Both the position numbers and the translations under genes were made by a program. The notes below the pieces were generated by a model. The model did not search any database. It saw only the letters and a list, made by a program, of their open reading frames with translations, and was not told the origin of the DNA. Positions 11,260 through 22,983 of a stretch of DNA of 64,000 bases are shown piece by piece. Positions within the stretch are counted from its first letter, which is position 1; every line of letters begins with the position of its first letter. This DNA is from Zhengitettix transpicula (taxonomy: Eukaryota > Arthropoda > Insecta > Orthoptera > Tetrigidae): NCBI GenBank assembly GCA_037074705.1, contig CM073590.1, positions 214,378,746 to 214,442,745 of the forward strand, written 5' to 3'.

Positions 11260-13160
11260 TGATCGTGTTGTGAGTTAAAATGGAATGTCCATAAAATGAA
11301 CGTCGTGCCGAATTACAAAGTCAGGTTACTACAGTTCGGGGAAAAACCGCACAAAATCTCGTATAGTTTTATAAATATTTTATAGGCAGAATTTTTAAAC
11401 CTACTTGGTCATTTTCAACCTCATTAAGGACTGAGAGACACAAAAGCGTCTTTCGACGTGTTAGATGTTTTTTAAATGAGTAACGTTACAATGAAGTTGA
11501 AAGCTTATGCCTATTAAAATTTTTCTAGAACTTTATGAGACTGTGTGTATTAATCAGTGAATATTATTTATCAATTAAGTCTAGTAACTACTTCTTCTTC
11601 TACGAGAAATTTGTGAACGGCTGAGAGTTTTCGATTATATTATTTTAGATTTTACGCGTTAAAAGTTGGGTGAACAAGACTGAACTAATATAGACCTCGG
11701 AACAATTTGTTCATAATGTATACAAAATGTCGGAATTGAGGACAATACCTCAAATTATTAATGTTCAAAAGGTAATCAATTCGCGTCGTAAGTCTTGCGA
11801 AACAATTCGGAATATATTTAATACATAAAGTAAATAATTATTTAGAAATTATTAATTACGTATTAGTAGTTCAAGTAATCTTCTAACTAATCGCTAACTG
11901 AAAATTATGTCTTAATCGATTTAAAATATTTATGGAAATCGATTAGTTTTGAAGTATCCGAAAATAATAAAGCACTAGAAGAAAATGCTTCACAGAGCCA
12001 CTTTTTTATATATAATTTTGAAACTGACTGAATGTTTAAATTACGTAATTAATTTTAAATAGTAAATTAAAATAATGTTTTATTATGATTTCTGCTTATA
12101 TTCGTCTCTTAATAATACACTTTGAATATTTACAATTAGATATTATGAATGGTTTAACAAAGGTTTCAAAAAATAATATGGCCAATATATTGGAATCAAC
12201 TGAATTATTCTACATGCCTCAGATAATATTATGCATCCATTCGATTCGATTTTTAAAACTGAAAACAAATACTGGACGATTACAAATAAATACTTGCAAT
12301 AATAATTAAATTGAAATGTTAAATTATTATTTTAGATTTGTTCAATGAATCTGAAATTTTAATAAAGAATAATTATCACATACATTATTTTTATTACATG
12401 AAAAGTTTAATTTAAAAAATTTACTCTGATAAAATTCTGTGAATTCAAAAAATAACGTAGAAAGGTATTGAGATAAAAGAAATATGTTGACTTTAATTAT
12501 TCATTGCGTTGGTCATTATATTCTAATTATGATTTGAATATGATATAGAAATCTCTTTCGTTTCGGTTTTTAGGATTGAAATAATAGCGTACTCTATATA
12601 TATTAGAGTTAGGTAAATGGATAGTTTGAGAATTTAAAACATTCTGGCTTGAGAATATTTCGATCTATTGTACTTGTAGAGTTGTTATAGTACGCTGTGC
12701 TGAAATATATCGGCGCTGTTCATAAATATATATTTTGAAAATAACATTAAAATACTTCACTGAACCATAGTACTTGTAGGAAGTAAATATCATGGGATGT
12801 GCTAATTAAAATTTTTGATACTTCAATTTTAGAGATTAACAAGTTATAATTAATTAAAAAATAGTATTACGGGATGTATACTTAGATATATTTTTCAAGT
12901 ATACGTTAGAAAAGTTACTAAAGCACGTTCCGTTTTGGTAGTTCTTCTCCCTCCACTTATATCAGATCACACCCCACTGTTATGCAACATCATTATCTGT
13001 TTAAGAATACTATGTTCATCTCAAATTGCAGAGGTAATTATTTTACTTCTTTTTTGCCTCTGGGTTATTACGAAAAAGAAAATTAATCTAGTTGTTCTGG
13101 GCATTTTCAATCTTCCTCAATCGTACTAGACATTTCTATAGTTAACCGAACTACAACGTA
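11260..13160. other. AT-rich intron sequence
   Basis: Dipeptidase intron between the VEGGHS and GLTDFGK exons. Long A/T runs and short open frames without protein character; no repeat family recognised. Confidence 0.5.
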
Positions 13161-13221
13161 GTGTGGAAGACAAGCGCACGAGCAAAGAAAGGTTTCCCCA
13201 ATTGTTTCCCAACACACTCAC

Positions 13222-13372
13222 CATGGCGTGCGGCAGGCGTGAGTGAGAGTGAGGTAGCGGGCTCCGAGTCCATAAAGGGTCCTCAGAACTGCCAGGGAGT
13301 TACCCACGGAATGACCACCCTCAACTCCGATCAAGCTGGCCACGCGTCCGCTGCGATGCACTGCCAAAATTT
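13222..13372 (-). CDS. DPEP: Membrane dipeptidase, VEGGHS exon
   Basis: 151 bp, acceptor CTGTTGCAG, donor CCATG|GTGAGT. Encodes [26 protein letters not shown] in overlapping pieces, then [22 protein letters not shown]. The Glu in VEGGHS is the ligand that bridges the two zinc ions in this family, and TLTHxCxTPW is the block carrying the disulphide Cys. All expected residues are present. Enters phase 1 and exits phase 2; the Trp of TPW is completed by the next exon. Confidence 0.96.
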
Positions 13373-13651
13373 CTGCAACAGACACACATCCTACTCGCTA
13401 GTAATGATAAAACAGCTCCTAGCGTTCATCAGGACGTCCTAAAAGTATTCAGACAGAACTGAGACAGTTTCAATTCACACAATATAGAAACCAATTTATG
13501 GGACAGTGAAGTGAATATTTATTTCTACAAATTACAAAATGGACAGGTATCAGTGAATTATGAAAATATTTATAGGTCTTTTATTGGCCAGTCCACATAT
13601 TATAAAAAATCTCAATTGTGTTCCAAATTGTTCATCAGTAAGTTAAGAAGC

Positions 13652-13680
13652 TTTCGTCCTTTACGGACATATTCATCAAC
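13652..13680 (-). ncRNA. Hammerhead-like core, degenerate
   Basis: On the minus strand: TTGATGA, a helix GTCC..GGAC closed by GTAAA, then GAAAGC. Relative to the CUGANGA...GAAA hammerhead core the first C is U. Stem II pairs well; stems I and III were not demonstrated. Confidence 0.3.
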
Positions 13681-13801
13681 TCCTACACGTGTTAATTTAT
13701 AAGTCTGTGTGGTCTACCCATTGCAGACAAATGTTAATTTATTTATCAGTGAAAGGATTTACAATAAGAAGAAAACCAATAATCCTTTAATCTCTACAAT
13801 T

Positions 13802-14518
13802 TATTAAAATATTGACAGAAGCTTTCGGCATTCGCCATTATCAAATGCGTGATAAAATACACCTGTTCCACTTTGGAACATTCATCAGCTGATACGTGAT
13901 ATTTGAATCAGTTAGTAGACGATTGATGGCAGTAGCGTAGGGGTGGGGGATGCTTTTGAGATGGTGTGCGGATTGCAGTGGGACCTCATTCTGATTCAGG
14001 CAATCGATGAATGCACAAAGGGTACAAATCCTAGAAGAAAATATAATAAATTAATGTAGACGTGGGAATTGGCCTGGGTGCGAAAAAGTATTGGTTTGCT
14101 TTTAATCGATTCTTGAGTTGAACTAAATAATCAATGATGAATGTTACAAATTTGGAACAGGTGTATCTTATTACGCATACAGGTATTTTTCAGTGTAGCG
14201 TTTTTATTAATTTTTTGCTCTAATTTATTGTTTTATATTATTAAAATTGTTGGTATTCCAACGTATTTAATCTGATGAATGTTCCAAATTGGAACAGGTG
14301 TATTTTATAACGCCCGGTCACGAAAACTGGGGTTCAGACTGACTCTGACCAAGCACTTCTAAATCCGGAATGTGTCATGTAAGATGACAGCGTGGCAGTC
14401 GTCTTGGTAGGTCAAGGCCCTCAATGGGTTGTCGAGCAAAGGAGTATAGTATATAGTATTATATCACGCAGTTCATAATGGAGATTGCCGAAAGCTTCCT
14501 TAAATCTTTTAATAAAGC
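13802..14518. mobile_element. Fold-back element D with inverted ends
   Basis: Left end TTTATTAAAATATTGACAG, then AAGCTTTCGGCATTCGCCAT and TGCGTGATAAAATAC; the right end carries the same blocks inverted (GTATTATATCACGCAGTTC, ATGGAGATTGCCGAAAGCTT, TTTTAATAAAG). Inside are inverted copies of CTGATGAATGTTCCAAA..GGAACAGGTGTAT at 13860-13888 and 14272-14304. No coding capacity. Confidence 0.65.
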
Positions 14519-14621
14519 ATAAAGATCTATGAATAACGGTTTTTCTTCTTATACCAAAATTTTGATTATGAATTTATATTTAAAGTAATAAATTACGTGT
14601 AGATTTTTATATTTTCGAATA

Positions 14622-14794
14622 AAAAAGTTAGCCAATTCAGACAAAAAAGTGATAATATAAATACCACACAACGTTTCAAGTGCAGTTGTGTCGCTCTAGG
14701 CTTTTCATCGCACCTGACGAAAGGAACAAGGATCCCAGAAACGTTGTGTTTTTGATATTATCACTTTTTTGTCTGAATTGGCTAACTTTCTTAT
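14622..14794. mobile_element. Family B fold-back element
   Basis: Ends AAAGTTAGCCAATTCAGACA and its inverted copy at 14767-14794. Inside are ACAACGTTTC and its partner CAGAAACGTTGTG. The minimal family form: two arms and a short centre (GTGTCGCTCTAGGCTTTTC). Carries CTGACGA at 14714 and GAAAC at 14738. Confidence 0.75.
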
Positions 14795-16029
14795 TCATTT
14801 TTATATTTTCACCTGATAAGTTTCTAAAACTGAAGTATACGTCACGCCGATTTTTATTTTTATTAATAATTTCTATTTACTATTTAATTAAAATATATTT
14901 ATGACTAATGTGGCTGAATTACTCATTTATATTACATAAATGGGAGAAAAAAGATATGGTTAATAACTAACATAAAATGTAGATACATTGAATATTTAAA
15001 ATTCGTTCAGATTTGGAGGGGGGGAAAGTATGGGTACTGATATTAGAAAGGAAAAAAATTGATGTCAGCACAAAAAAATATAACATGTACAGACAATAAT
15101 TTTTAACCAAGCATTTCCTCATTATTTCGGACATTAAATAGTATTGACTCGTAAAAGGACACACAGCGTACTAGGTAAAAGAAAAATGAAGGATAGAAGT
15201 CTCCCGCATAGGATAAAAAAGAAACGGCAAATATTTTGCACGTTCTACGCGTGAACAATTTAGGACAGGATTTTTTCGGAGAAAATATGAAATGAAGAGG
15301 ATTTAAACGGAATTGGAAAAGGAAGGAGGTAGTGTCACATAAATTGGGGCTTTCAGGATTGGACATTCTGATAGGAGGTTGAGAAAGGCAGTGAAGTAAA
15401 CTAGGCAAGCTTGACTGTCAGATATGTTCCTGTTAGAACTTGAAATTAATGAGGCTGTATTCTGGGAGGTGTTGGGCTACGTCAAATGAGTAATACAGCT
15501 GAAAGCTAAAACAAAATTCATGTTCTTGTTTATCGCTGCCACCGCGTTATGACTGAGAACGTATTTCAGACACAGGAAGGCACAATCAAGCCGGAAGAGT
15601 TTTTACTGTTTCTGTCGTTCCGTCTAGAGATACTTTTGGAAACAGGAGCTATAAGCGTTGACCTGTGTTAGTTACGGTTTGGAAAAATACGCTGCGTCGC
15701 AAAATTGCTCACGCGTAAAGTACACAGCGTGACGCAGCTGAATGTTGCAATTAATTTGCTGTCGACGCGATTTTTTGTGACTAAATTCTGGTTTATGTTT
15801 TTATGCAATTCGCAAATCCAATTTGCGTGGTGCACACACTGACAATTTCTACTGGAAAAATTATACTGACTAAAATAACGCCTAATTAAATTGACTGCAT
15901 CGAGTTAGTTATGGCAAAATAATTGAAAGAAACTCTTAGATACTTTAATAATTATATAAATAAGTAGCGAAATAACAACCAAAAATAAGTGCTATTGAAA
16001 TGAAAAAATTTACGTCTTAATGAAAAGTA

Positions 16030-16314
16030 ATAATAAGAAAGATAGCCAAATACGGACAAAATAAGTGATAATATAATTAAAACCACTCAACGTTTCTGGG
16101 ATCTTTGTTCCTTTCTTCAGGTGCGAAGAAGAACCTAGAGGGACACAACTGCACTCGTCAGTTGACAAAACTTTTGAGTTTTGACGAGTGCAATTGTGTC
16201 ACTCTAGGTTCTTCATATCACCTGAAGAAAATGGCAAGGATCTCAGAAACGTTCTGTGGTATTTATATTATCACTTATTTTGTCTGTGTTTTTGGCTATC
16301 TTTCTTCTTATTAT
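16030..16314. mobile_element. Family B fold-back element, best-preserved copy
   Basis: Arms of about 135 bp: AATAAGAAAGATAGCCAAAT, GACAAAATAAGTGATAATAT, ACGTTTCTGGGATC, TTCCTTTCTTCAGGTG, then the inverted set to GGCTATCTTTCTTCTTATT. The centre CGTCAGTTGACAAAACTTTT is itself followed by GAGTTTTGACGAGTGCAA, so nearly the whole element folds on itself. No ORF of its own; likely a MITE. Confidence 0.8.
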
Positions 16315-16321
16315 AAATAAG

Positions 16322-16548
16322 TACTCAATAAATACCACATAATATTTCTGCAACCATTGTAACTTTCGTCAGGCGATTCAAGGAACTCGAGGACCTTTGC
16401 TTTTCAGTCCGTCATGTGATTTATGCGGTATCTTTCTTACGGCTCTTGCGTTTATTAAATCACCTGATGCAAGCAACAAGGATTGCAGAAAACGTTGTGT
16501 GGTATTTATTTAGCTCTTATTTTTGTCTGTTATCTAATTATTATAATT
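16322..16548. mobile_element. Family B fold-back element, diverged copy
   Basis: Begins AATAAATACCACATAATATT and ends GTTGTGTGGTATTTATTTAG followed by CTCTTATTTTTGTCTG; inner arms TTTCGTCAGGCGATTC and AATCACCTGATGC. It abuts the preceding copy directly. Confidence 0.6.
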
Positions 16549-18177
16549 TTAATACAGTCGTTTTATTCACTTAATCTACGCTTTCCCTTACTTCATTCTG
16601 TTGGAATTAGTTAATTTTTCTTTTTTTCTTTTTTAAAAAAACAGAAGAATATTATATTACTGTTTAAATAATCTATTGGGTTATAGAGAAAAGTTTTAAT
16701 ACGACGAGGATATTATTTTTAAATATTATTTTAAAGACGAGCGGGGAAGTATCCGGGAAAAGACAAGGGGACCGTAGTAAAATTCTGGCTAGTAGTCAGG
16801 TATTCGGAACTGCTACGATGTGCAAGTAAAGGAGCAGAAGTTCGTGATATTGAAAAATGTATTTGGCACGTGGCAACTCAAATCTCCAACAACCTTATTT
16901 ATTTATTACAATGTCAGGTAGCATAAAATGGTCAGAGTGGAGTAAGCAGCCGTGTGTGAATTCTGCGGTCTCTGACTTCTGAAAGACTTTTCTGAAGCAG
17001 CTTTCATTTTCCACTCAGAGGCATTGTACTTAACAGGGGGATGTAGTCTTTTAGTCTTAAACGCGTATCTGTGAGTGACGTATTTTTTTATCCTACTCAG
17101 TAGAACGTGGAAGAGAAGTCAGACTAACGAGTCGCTTCCATCGAAAAGTGTTTAAGATTTGAATAACCTTATTAAAGTCTTCTACATTTATTATTTTTTA
17201 ATTTTTCAAATGGAGTAATCGTACCTTAAATGCTATTTTAAACTGCATATCCAAATATGAAATATTAAACATTCTAATGTTTGTAAAAAGACTTTCAGGA
17301 TCAAATCTCGACTGGAAAAAAATGTCTAATTTCCATTTGAACACGATAGTAGTTTTACCGAATCTTTTTCATACACTTTAAAGAGAAATGTTTTGTTGAA
17401 GTATTATTTAAACACTAATTATGTTTCCCTTAACATTTGGTAAATTATCGGATCAACAAAATAAGCTTTGTAAGATTTAAAATAGCTTTATACGCGCTGC
17501 GTTGATAGGATGGGAAGTAATAAACAGTTTTATTGACAATGTAAATGCAGTCCCTATTTGTCCACTATTGCGTAACTAGGAGTATAAAATGGTACATGAA
17601 ATGGTGTATTTGCAGTAAATTACGTAGGTGGGGTTACCTGGGGGTGTGTAACCTGGTAACCTTTGACCGACCGATATTCTTGCTTCCTATTACAGCTCAG
17701 AATATAGGGTTCACAAATAATGCTGGGAAACAGCTAAAAATGTTGTCTTATAACACTATCCCAAAAGAATAAACCCATTCAGAATCACCAATAAGACCGA
17801 CAATTATATAAATGTTTTACTGAAATTGGTGTAGGACTTACTGTGGCGAACAATTGGGAAGCTATAACAAGTTCGTTTTCTTTACTTTCCGCTAGACTTT
17901 AATACTTTGATATAAATAATATTCAAAATATAAATTTTTAAGAGAGTAGTTTGAAACTAAAAAGAAATATAATTTTATAACAAATTTCAAAATGGCTTTT
18001 GAGGTCATAGACAATGTTTATCTTTATTGGAAAATAGAAGAGATTGTGTATTGGAGGACAACTTCCATCATTGTGTGAATTGTTTCTCTGATATATCCGA
18101 GCCGAAGCCTAAACTACGAATATACGAAAACAAAACATAAAGCAGTAGATTAAATATAGACAAGAAATAGATATTGA

Positions 18178-18262
18178 TGTAATCAGACAAAATAAAGTGA
18201 TAAAATAAAGGTTACACGACGTTTATGCAATCACCGTTACTTTCTTCGGGTGATGAAACATT
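18178..18262. repeat. Family B single arm
   Basis: ATCAGACAAAATAAAGTGAT, GACGTTTATGCAATCACC and TTACTTTCTTCGGGTGATG match one arm of family B; no partner arm is nearby. Confidence 0.55.
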
Positions 18263-18269
18263 TTAACTT

Positions 18270-19960
18270 AGGTATAACGTAATATTCTAAACAGATGCTA
18301 TAGAATTTCAGAAGGTGACTTCACAAACAGAAGCGTTAGGCTGAAGAGCACATTATCTGATGTTATGATTTTGTTCTGGTTCTAATTTATATTTATTATG
18401 GGTAGTACTAGTGGATTTGAATGAGATTATAATTTAATAATGTTTAACCGTTTCATTTCATATATCATGGAGATATTGTATGACGACGGTCGAACGGGCT
18501 GACGACATTGGATGACGTAACTGTAAATATCCCGGAGCCGAATTGGTTAACCATGCAGTCTACCAGGTTCCAGACACTTCAACTAGTCGGAGGAGGATAT
18601 ATCAACAAAAAGTCGGTAACCAGATATATTGTAAAAGTGTTAGTGGTCAAAGAACAATTTCACATAAAAAGGGCCCACGTTCCCTGAGGTATTAGAGATT
18701 ACATAGCTCGTAGTATCGAATTGTTTCTTTAAGGACGTTATTTTATGGATGGTTATTAAATAGATTGAAAAAGACGAATTCAGTAACACGGATGTGACGT
18801 AATAGCTTCTACCTCACTAAGCCCGGCCCAAATAATAACACATATGTAGAAGTAGTGCACTAACATCGGCCGAGAATAATTCCTAAATAATAATATCACT
18901 TTTCCAGTAGTACTCTTTAATTTATGAAGCATTTTCAATATAAATAATAAAAACGGTTTATTATATATTGATTTTTTGTTATTCTTTTGTTGCATAAATT
19001 CCTTCATTTCTCAGATTTATTTATTCAATTATTTGTAAATTTGCGTTTCTTCATTTGATCATAAAAATAAATTCAGGAAGCATTTAATCTAAATTAATGA
19101 TTTGAACATTGACTTCTATTTTCTTATTCAAATATTTGGAATTTAGCAAACTATTTTCCTTCAGTTGAGTCGAAAAATTAATTTCTATATTGAATATATA
19201 CCTTCATTTTTTACATTTAATTATATAAATACTTGTAAATTATCACAGAATTTTTCTTCATTTAAGTCTCAAAATTAGAAAAGACGATTTAATACTTATT
19301 AATTTCTAATTAAAATTTTTTTTATTGATTTTTCACGTTTCATTATTAAAATATTTATAGTTTAACAAATAATTTTACTTCATTTCAGCTTGAAAATAAA
19401 GAAAGATCGATTTAATACAAATTAATTATATGTAGAATATTTCCCATCAAATTTGAGATTTAATTACTAAAATATTTGAAATTTAGCAATAGGATTTTCC
19501 TGCATTTAAGCTTCACTTTTGAAAAGTTCATTTATCACTTATTACTTTACATTGAATATATCCCTTCATTTTTCATATTTAATTATTTAAATAGTTGTAT
19601 TTTTTTCTTCCGTACTTAAAAAATAAGAGTAACTTAAATTACGAAATTACTTAGTTAATATTTGAGTTTTTTGACAATCACATCCAATTAATGTAAAACT
19701 ATGAAAACAATTGAAGCTAATAATTCTGAGATTAAATATTTTTCAATGCTGTTATATTGTTCGTCCAATTGGATTATATGGTTGATTTGCTCAAAGTTAT
19801 CAACGATATCGTGCATAATTTGAGTGTGCAATAGCGTCGACGAAACATATTTATTAGGAACCTGCTGACGTATTTAAGTAATATGACGGCGTAGGGCGGA
19901 ACGAAAAGGTGCTTTACGATGATGATAAATGTGACATCTACTAACGCGACGAAATTTCAT
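18270..19960. other. AT-rich intron with a degenerate simple-sequence tract
   Basis: From about 19010 to 19620 a loose repetition recurs every 110-130 bp (TTCATTT..., AATTATTTAAATATTTG, TTTAGCAA..TTTTCCTTCA), suggesting an old, decayed tandem array. No coding signal. Confidence 0.35.
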
Positions 19961-19967
19961 ATAAAAT

Positions 19968-20238
19968 GAGAAATATAGCAGAATACAGACAAAATAAGTG
20001 ATAATATAATTACCCCACAACTTTTCTGAGATCCTTGTTCCTTTCTTCAGGTGCTAAAAAGAGCCTAGAAAGTTAGAAGCGCCGCAAAAGCTTTTTAGTA
20101 TTGTCAAGTGACGAGTGCAGTTGTGTCGCTCTAGGTTCTTCTTAGCACTAGTAGAAAGGAACAAGGATCCAAGAACTTTGTGTGGTATTTGCATGATCAC
20201 TTATTTGGCCTGTATTTGGCTATCTTTCTTATTATTAA
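19968..20238. mobile_element. Family B fold-back element
   Basis: Left arm GAATACAGACAAAATAAGTG and TTTCTGAGATCCTTGTTCC; right arm AAGGAACAAGGATCC, GATCACTTATTTGGCC and TTGGCTATCTTTCTTATT. The centre contains GTCAAGTGACGAGTGCAG. Confidence 0.75.
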
Positions 20239-20339
20239 TTTTCAATCAGACGTAAATTTTTTCCTTTAGAAGTTTCATACAGTTCCTTCGGACATGGAAG
20301 TAAATTTCAGGTTTATAATTTTATTGGTGTTGTCGATTT

Positions 20340-20835
20340 TAAATTTTACGGGTATAAGGACACTATTGGCGGTCAATGGCGTATCATGGATGGGGACGTC
20401 ATACTCGTGTTACTCAACTCATCCTTTTCCAAAATCGGGTATTATAAATAACTGTAAATATTAGGTTGGTAAAAGACAAATAAACAAACATTCACTGTTT
20501 TTAGAATACAAGAAAAAAGTCTTATGCATTCCGGCACACTTCAATCAATGTTTTACTTTTATATGGAAATTAAATATGTTTCCCTTTTTTTGTATCTTAA
20601 ATTTTACGTGCTGCTTTGAACAGGGTATGACTTCACTGTTGGGGGTCAATGGCGTATGAGGGACGAGGACGTTATACTCGTGTTACCCAACTCATACTTT
20701 TCCGAAGACGGGTATTATAAATATCTGTAAATATTAGGTTGGTAAAAAGAGAATTAAACAAACATTCACTGTTTTTAGAATAAAAGAAAAAAGTCTGATG
20801 CATTCCGGCACACTTATATGTTGAGCTTTAATATG
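20340..20835. repeat. Two-copy tandem duplication, period about 273 bp
   Basis: GGTCAATGGCGTAT occurs at 20371 and 20644, and CATTCCGGCACACTT at 20527 and 20801; the blocks between (ACTCGTGTTAC.CAACTCAT, TAAATATTAGGTTGGTAAAA, AACATTCACTGTTTTTAGAA) keep the same order with scattered substitutions. It lies just inside the intron after the FWSAYVPC exon donor. Confidence 0.85.
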
Positions 20836-20966
20836 GAAACTCTATGCCATTAAATTTGTGTTTCACATTCTTTGGATCTTTTTCAGAACGCCCGCGCAGT
20901 TGAAATCTCCGATTTTACGGAAAGGGCAAATTCTTGGGTGGGCCATTGGGACCATGTACCGTGTAC

Positions 20967-21099
20967 CTGTCAGCGAGGTGGCGAGGTCGAGCTGCTCCGG
21001 GTGCGACGCTGTCAGCCTCTTGATGAGGTCGATCTGCTCCAGCGCCAGCTGCACAGAGTCCAGGCTCTGGGCGCCGCACGGCACGTACGCCGACCAGAA
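20967..21099 (-). CDS. DPEP: Membrane dipeptidase, FWSAYVPC exon
   Basis: 133 bp, acceptor TTTGTGCAG, donor ACAG|GTACAC. Begins [11 protein letters not shown] and continues with a helix ([13 protein letters not shown]) ending LATSLT; this is the FW(S)xYxPC block of the family, whose Cys normally pairs with the Cys of the THxC motif. Much more GC-rich than its surroundings. It is separated from the previous coding exon by a 24.2-kb intron crowded with transposons. Ends phase 1; the last G joins AA of the next exon to give Glu. Confidence 0.95.
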
Positions 21100-21765
21100 C
21101 TGCACAAACATCAACACACCTCAACAAGTATACGGAGTCTTCCAAGATGTAAACGGAAATAAAACAATATTCATCTCGCAGTAAAATTGGATTCGTCTGC
21201 ATAACGCACGGAAACAAAATTCCAAGGAAGACAATGCATGGGTGAAGATGCAATTAATATTTCGGGTGTAGAAATCTTCTTAACAATATTATCAGACTTT
21301 TATGGAAACATCATCATCAAATCAAAAGTGTTAAATGTTATAAATATGATAAATCGATCTGATATTGCAAAGTTAAAAATAATAGAACGTGGAAAAAAGA
21401 TGATTCTGAATATTATCTGTTACGATCAGTGCTGTTAAAATATTTATTTTTACGCTAATGAATTTCTTTGTGGTTTCCATGCATGGAAATAAAAACAGCG
21501 TGTGGTAAGGTTGTTTATTGAGAGTCTAAATTTAATAAATAATTACTTAACTTTATTATTAATTTTGTTTGATGTAATTTACTTGAAATTAGAACACAAA
21601 GTTTATTTGTTTGACAAATAAATGATGCCAATATTACACAATTTATTCACATGTACAAATTGTGCACTACAAAATAAGAAATAAGGGTGAAATGTGAAAC
21701 AAACTAGAATGAAAATGACAATTGATTTTTTTAGAAATGAAATTTGAGACAAACGCGGAATTTCG

Positions 21766-22110
21766 TTACGTAATATTCAGCCCGTGTATTTGGAAATGTC
21801 GAGCATTTCTTCTGTCTTCTACAGAAAATCCTCTGCAGTACCGTTGCAATTCATCACCTTCAGGGTTTATTTGATTTGGATCTCTGTAATTCTCAAGAAT
21901 CTGGATGAGCATAACATATATTTTGTCTGCGTCCAGACGCACCTTGCCATGCTCGATCCTCTCTCTCCGATTGTCGAGTCCGTTTTCTGACAAGCAGCTT
22001 CCTTGCTTTCTCCTTGCAAAGTGAACAGCTACGCTGATCCTTTCAACTCATCTCTGACCACCCGCTGCGTGGTCGAGACAAACAAAACTGTCCCAGAATT
22101 CGCTGTCCCG
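21766..22110 (-). other. Protein-like open stretch, unrecognised
   Basis: The minus strand reads RRERIEHGKVRLDADKIYVM, then ILENYRDPNQINPEGDELQR and ending GLNIT. Composition is protein-like and less AT-rich than the surroundings, but no start, splice pair or domain can be named. Possibly a pseudogene or transposon ORF fragment. Confidence 0.25.
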
Positions 22111-22315
22111 GCATCTTGTTTTTTTTTTTTACGAAAGCAAATTCTTGTTCCATTTTGTGCGCACTTTGTATCTGGTGTTAATACCAATATAGAAAATTTT
22201 ATCCTCCAAAAATTATAAACGAGAGCGTAAAAGTGCCTGTTATAAAATCGCATGCTTCGTCAACAATGCGTTGAGTTGAACTTTTGTATTAAAAGTATAC
22301 TATTTAGGTAGAGAA

Positions 22316-22635
22316 GTAGCCGCTTAACAGACAAAATCAAGTGATAAAATAATAGTAGACAACGTTTATGTGAGACTTGTTGCTTTCGTTAGATGATTCA
22401 AAAACGCATAAGTCGCAAGAATGAAATATCACAAAAAACCAGGTGACGAACTCCAAAGCCATTTCATTAAATTCTGGTATTGGAGACAGCTTATCACAAC
22501 TGACGTCATATACGATCAGTGCTGCTTTCAAAATATTTTTGAGTTAATCACCATGGTTGAGCGGTTTTTCGTTTTTGCGAGTCTTGCATTTTTGAATCAC
22601 CTGACGAAAGAAACAAGTCTCGCATAAATATTTTA
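22316..22635. mobile_element. Family B element, diverged
   Basis: CAGACAAAATCAAGTGATAA and ACAACGTTTATGTGAGACTT at the left; TGAATCACCTGACGAAAGAA and CAAGTCTCGCATAAATATT at the right. The inner region differs from other copies. Confidence 0.55.
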
Positions 22636-22734
22636 AGTTTCCCTGGATTCTCGTCAATGTCAATACTGACTTAGATTCGTTGACGAATCCGCACTCTGGT
22701 GAGTGATATGATCACTATACTTCATGCTTCTGTT

Positions 22735-22746
22735 GGGGGGGGGGGG
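22735..22746. repeat. Poly-G run of 12
   Basis: An uninterrupted run of twelve G in otherwise AT-rich DNA; could take part in a G-quadruplex between molecules but is most likely a mononucleotide microsatellite. Confidence 0.9.
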
Positions 22747-22953
22747 AAGTGATGCTGAAGTTGGCGTCACAAGCAAGAGGAGAAGTTCATGGTTACTTTG
22801 GGACCTGCTAGTAAAATTTTTACGTTTCTTTTAATAAAATTTGGCTTTCACAAGGTCGAGTAAGTTTTTATTGTACTTCATAGATGAAAGTTATTCCATA
22901 GATTAATTTATGTCCTTTTTTATTTATTATTAATATAGTACATACACATTAAA

Positions 22954-22983
22954 TCATGTGTTCATGATAACATGAACACATGA
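22954..22983. repeat. Perfect 13-bp inverted repeat, 4-nt loop
   Basis: TCATGTGTTCATG and CATGAACACATGA separated by ATAA. Not linked to a recognised repeat family. Confidence 0.9.

Noticed and set aside
20872..21162. Several ORFs on both strands over 20858-21253
   Set aside because: Shadows of the GC-rich dipeptidase exon at 20967-21099; only the minus frame starting FWSAYVPC matches the family and has splice sites.
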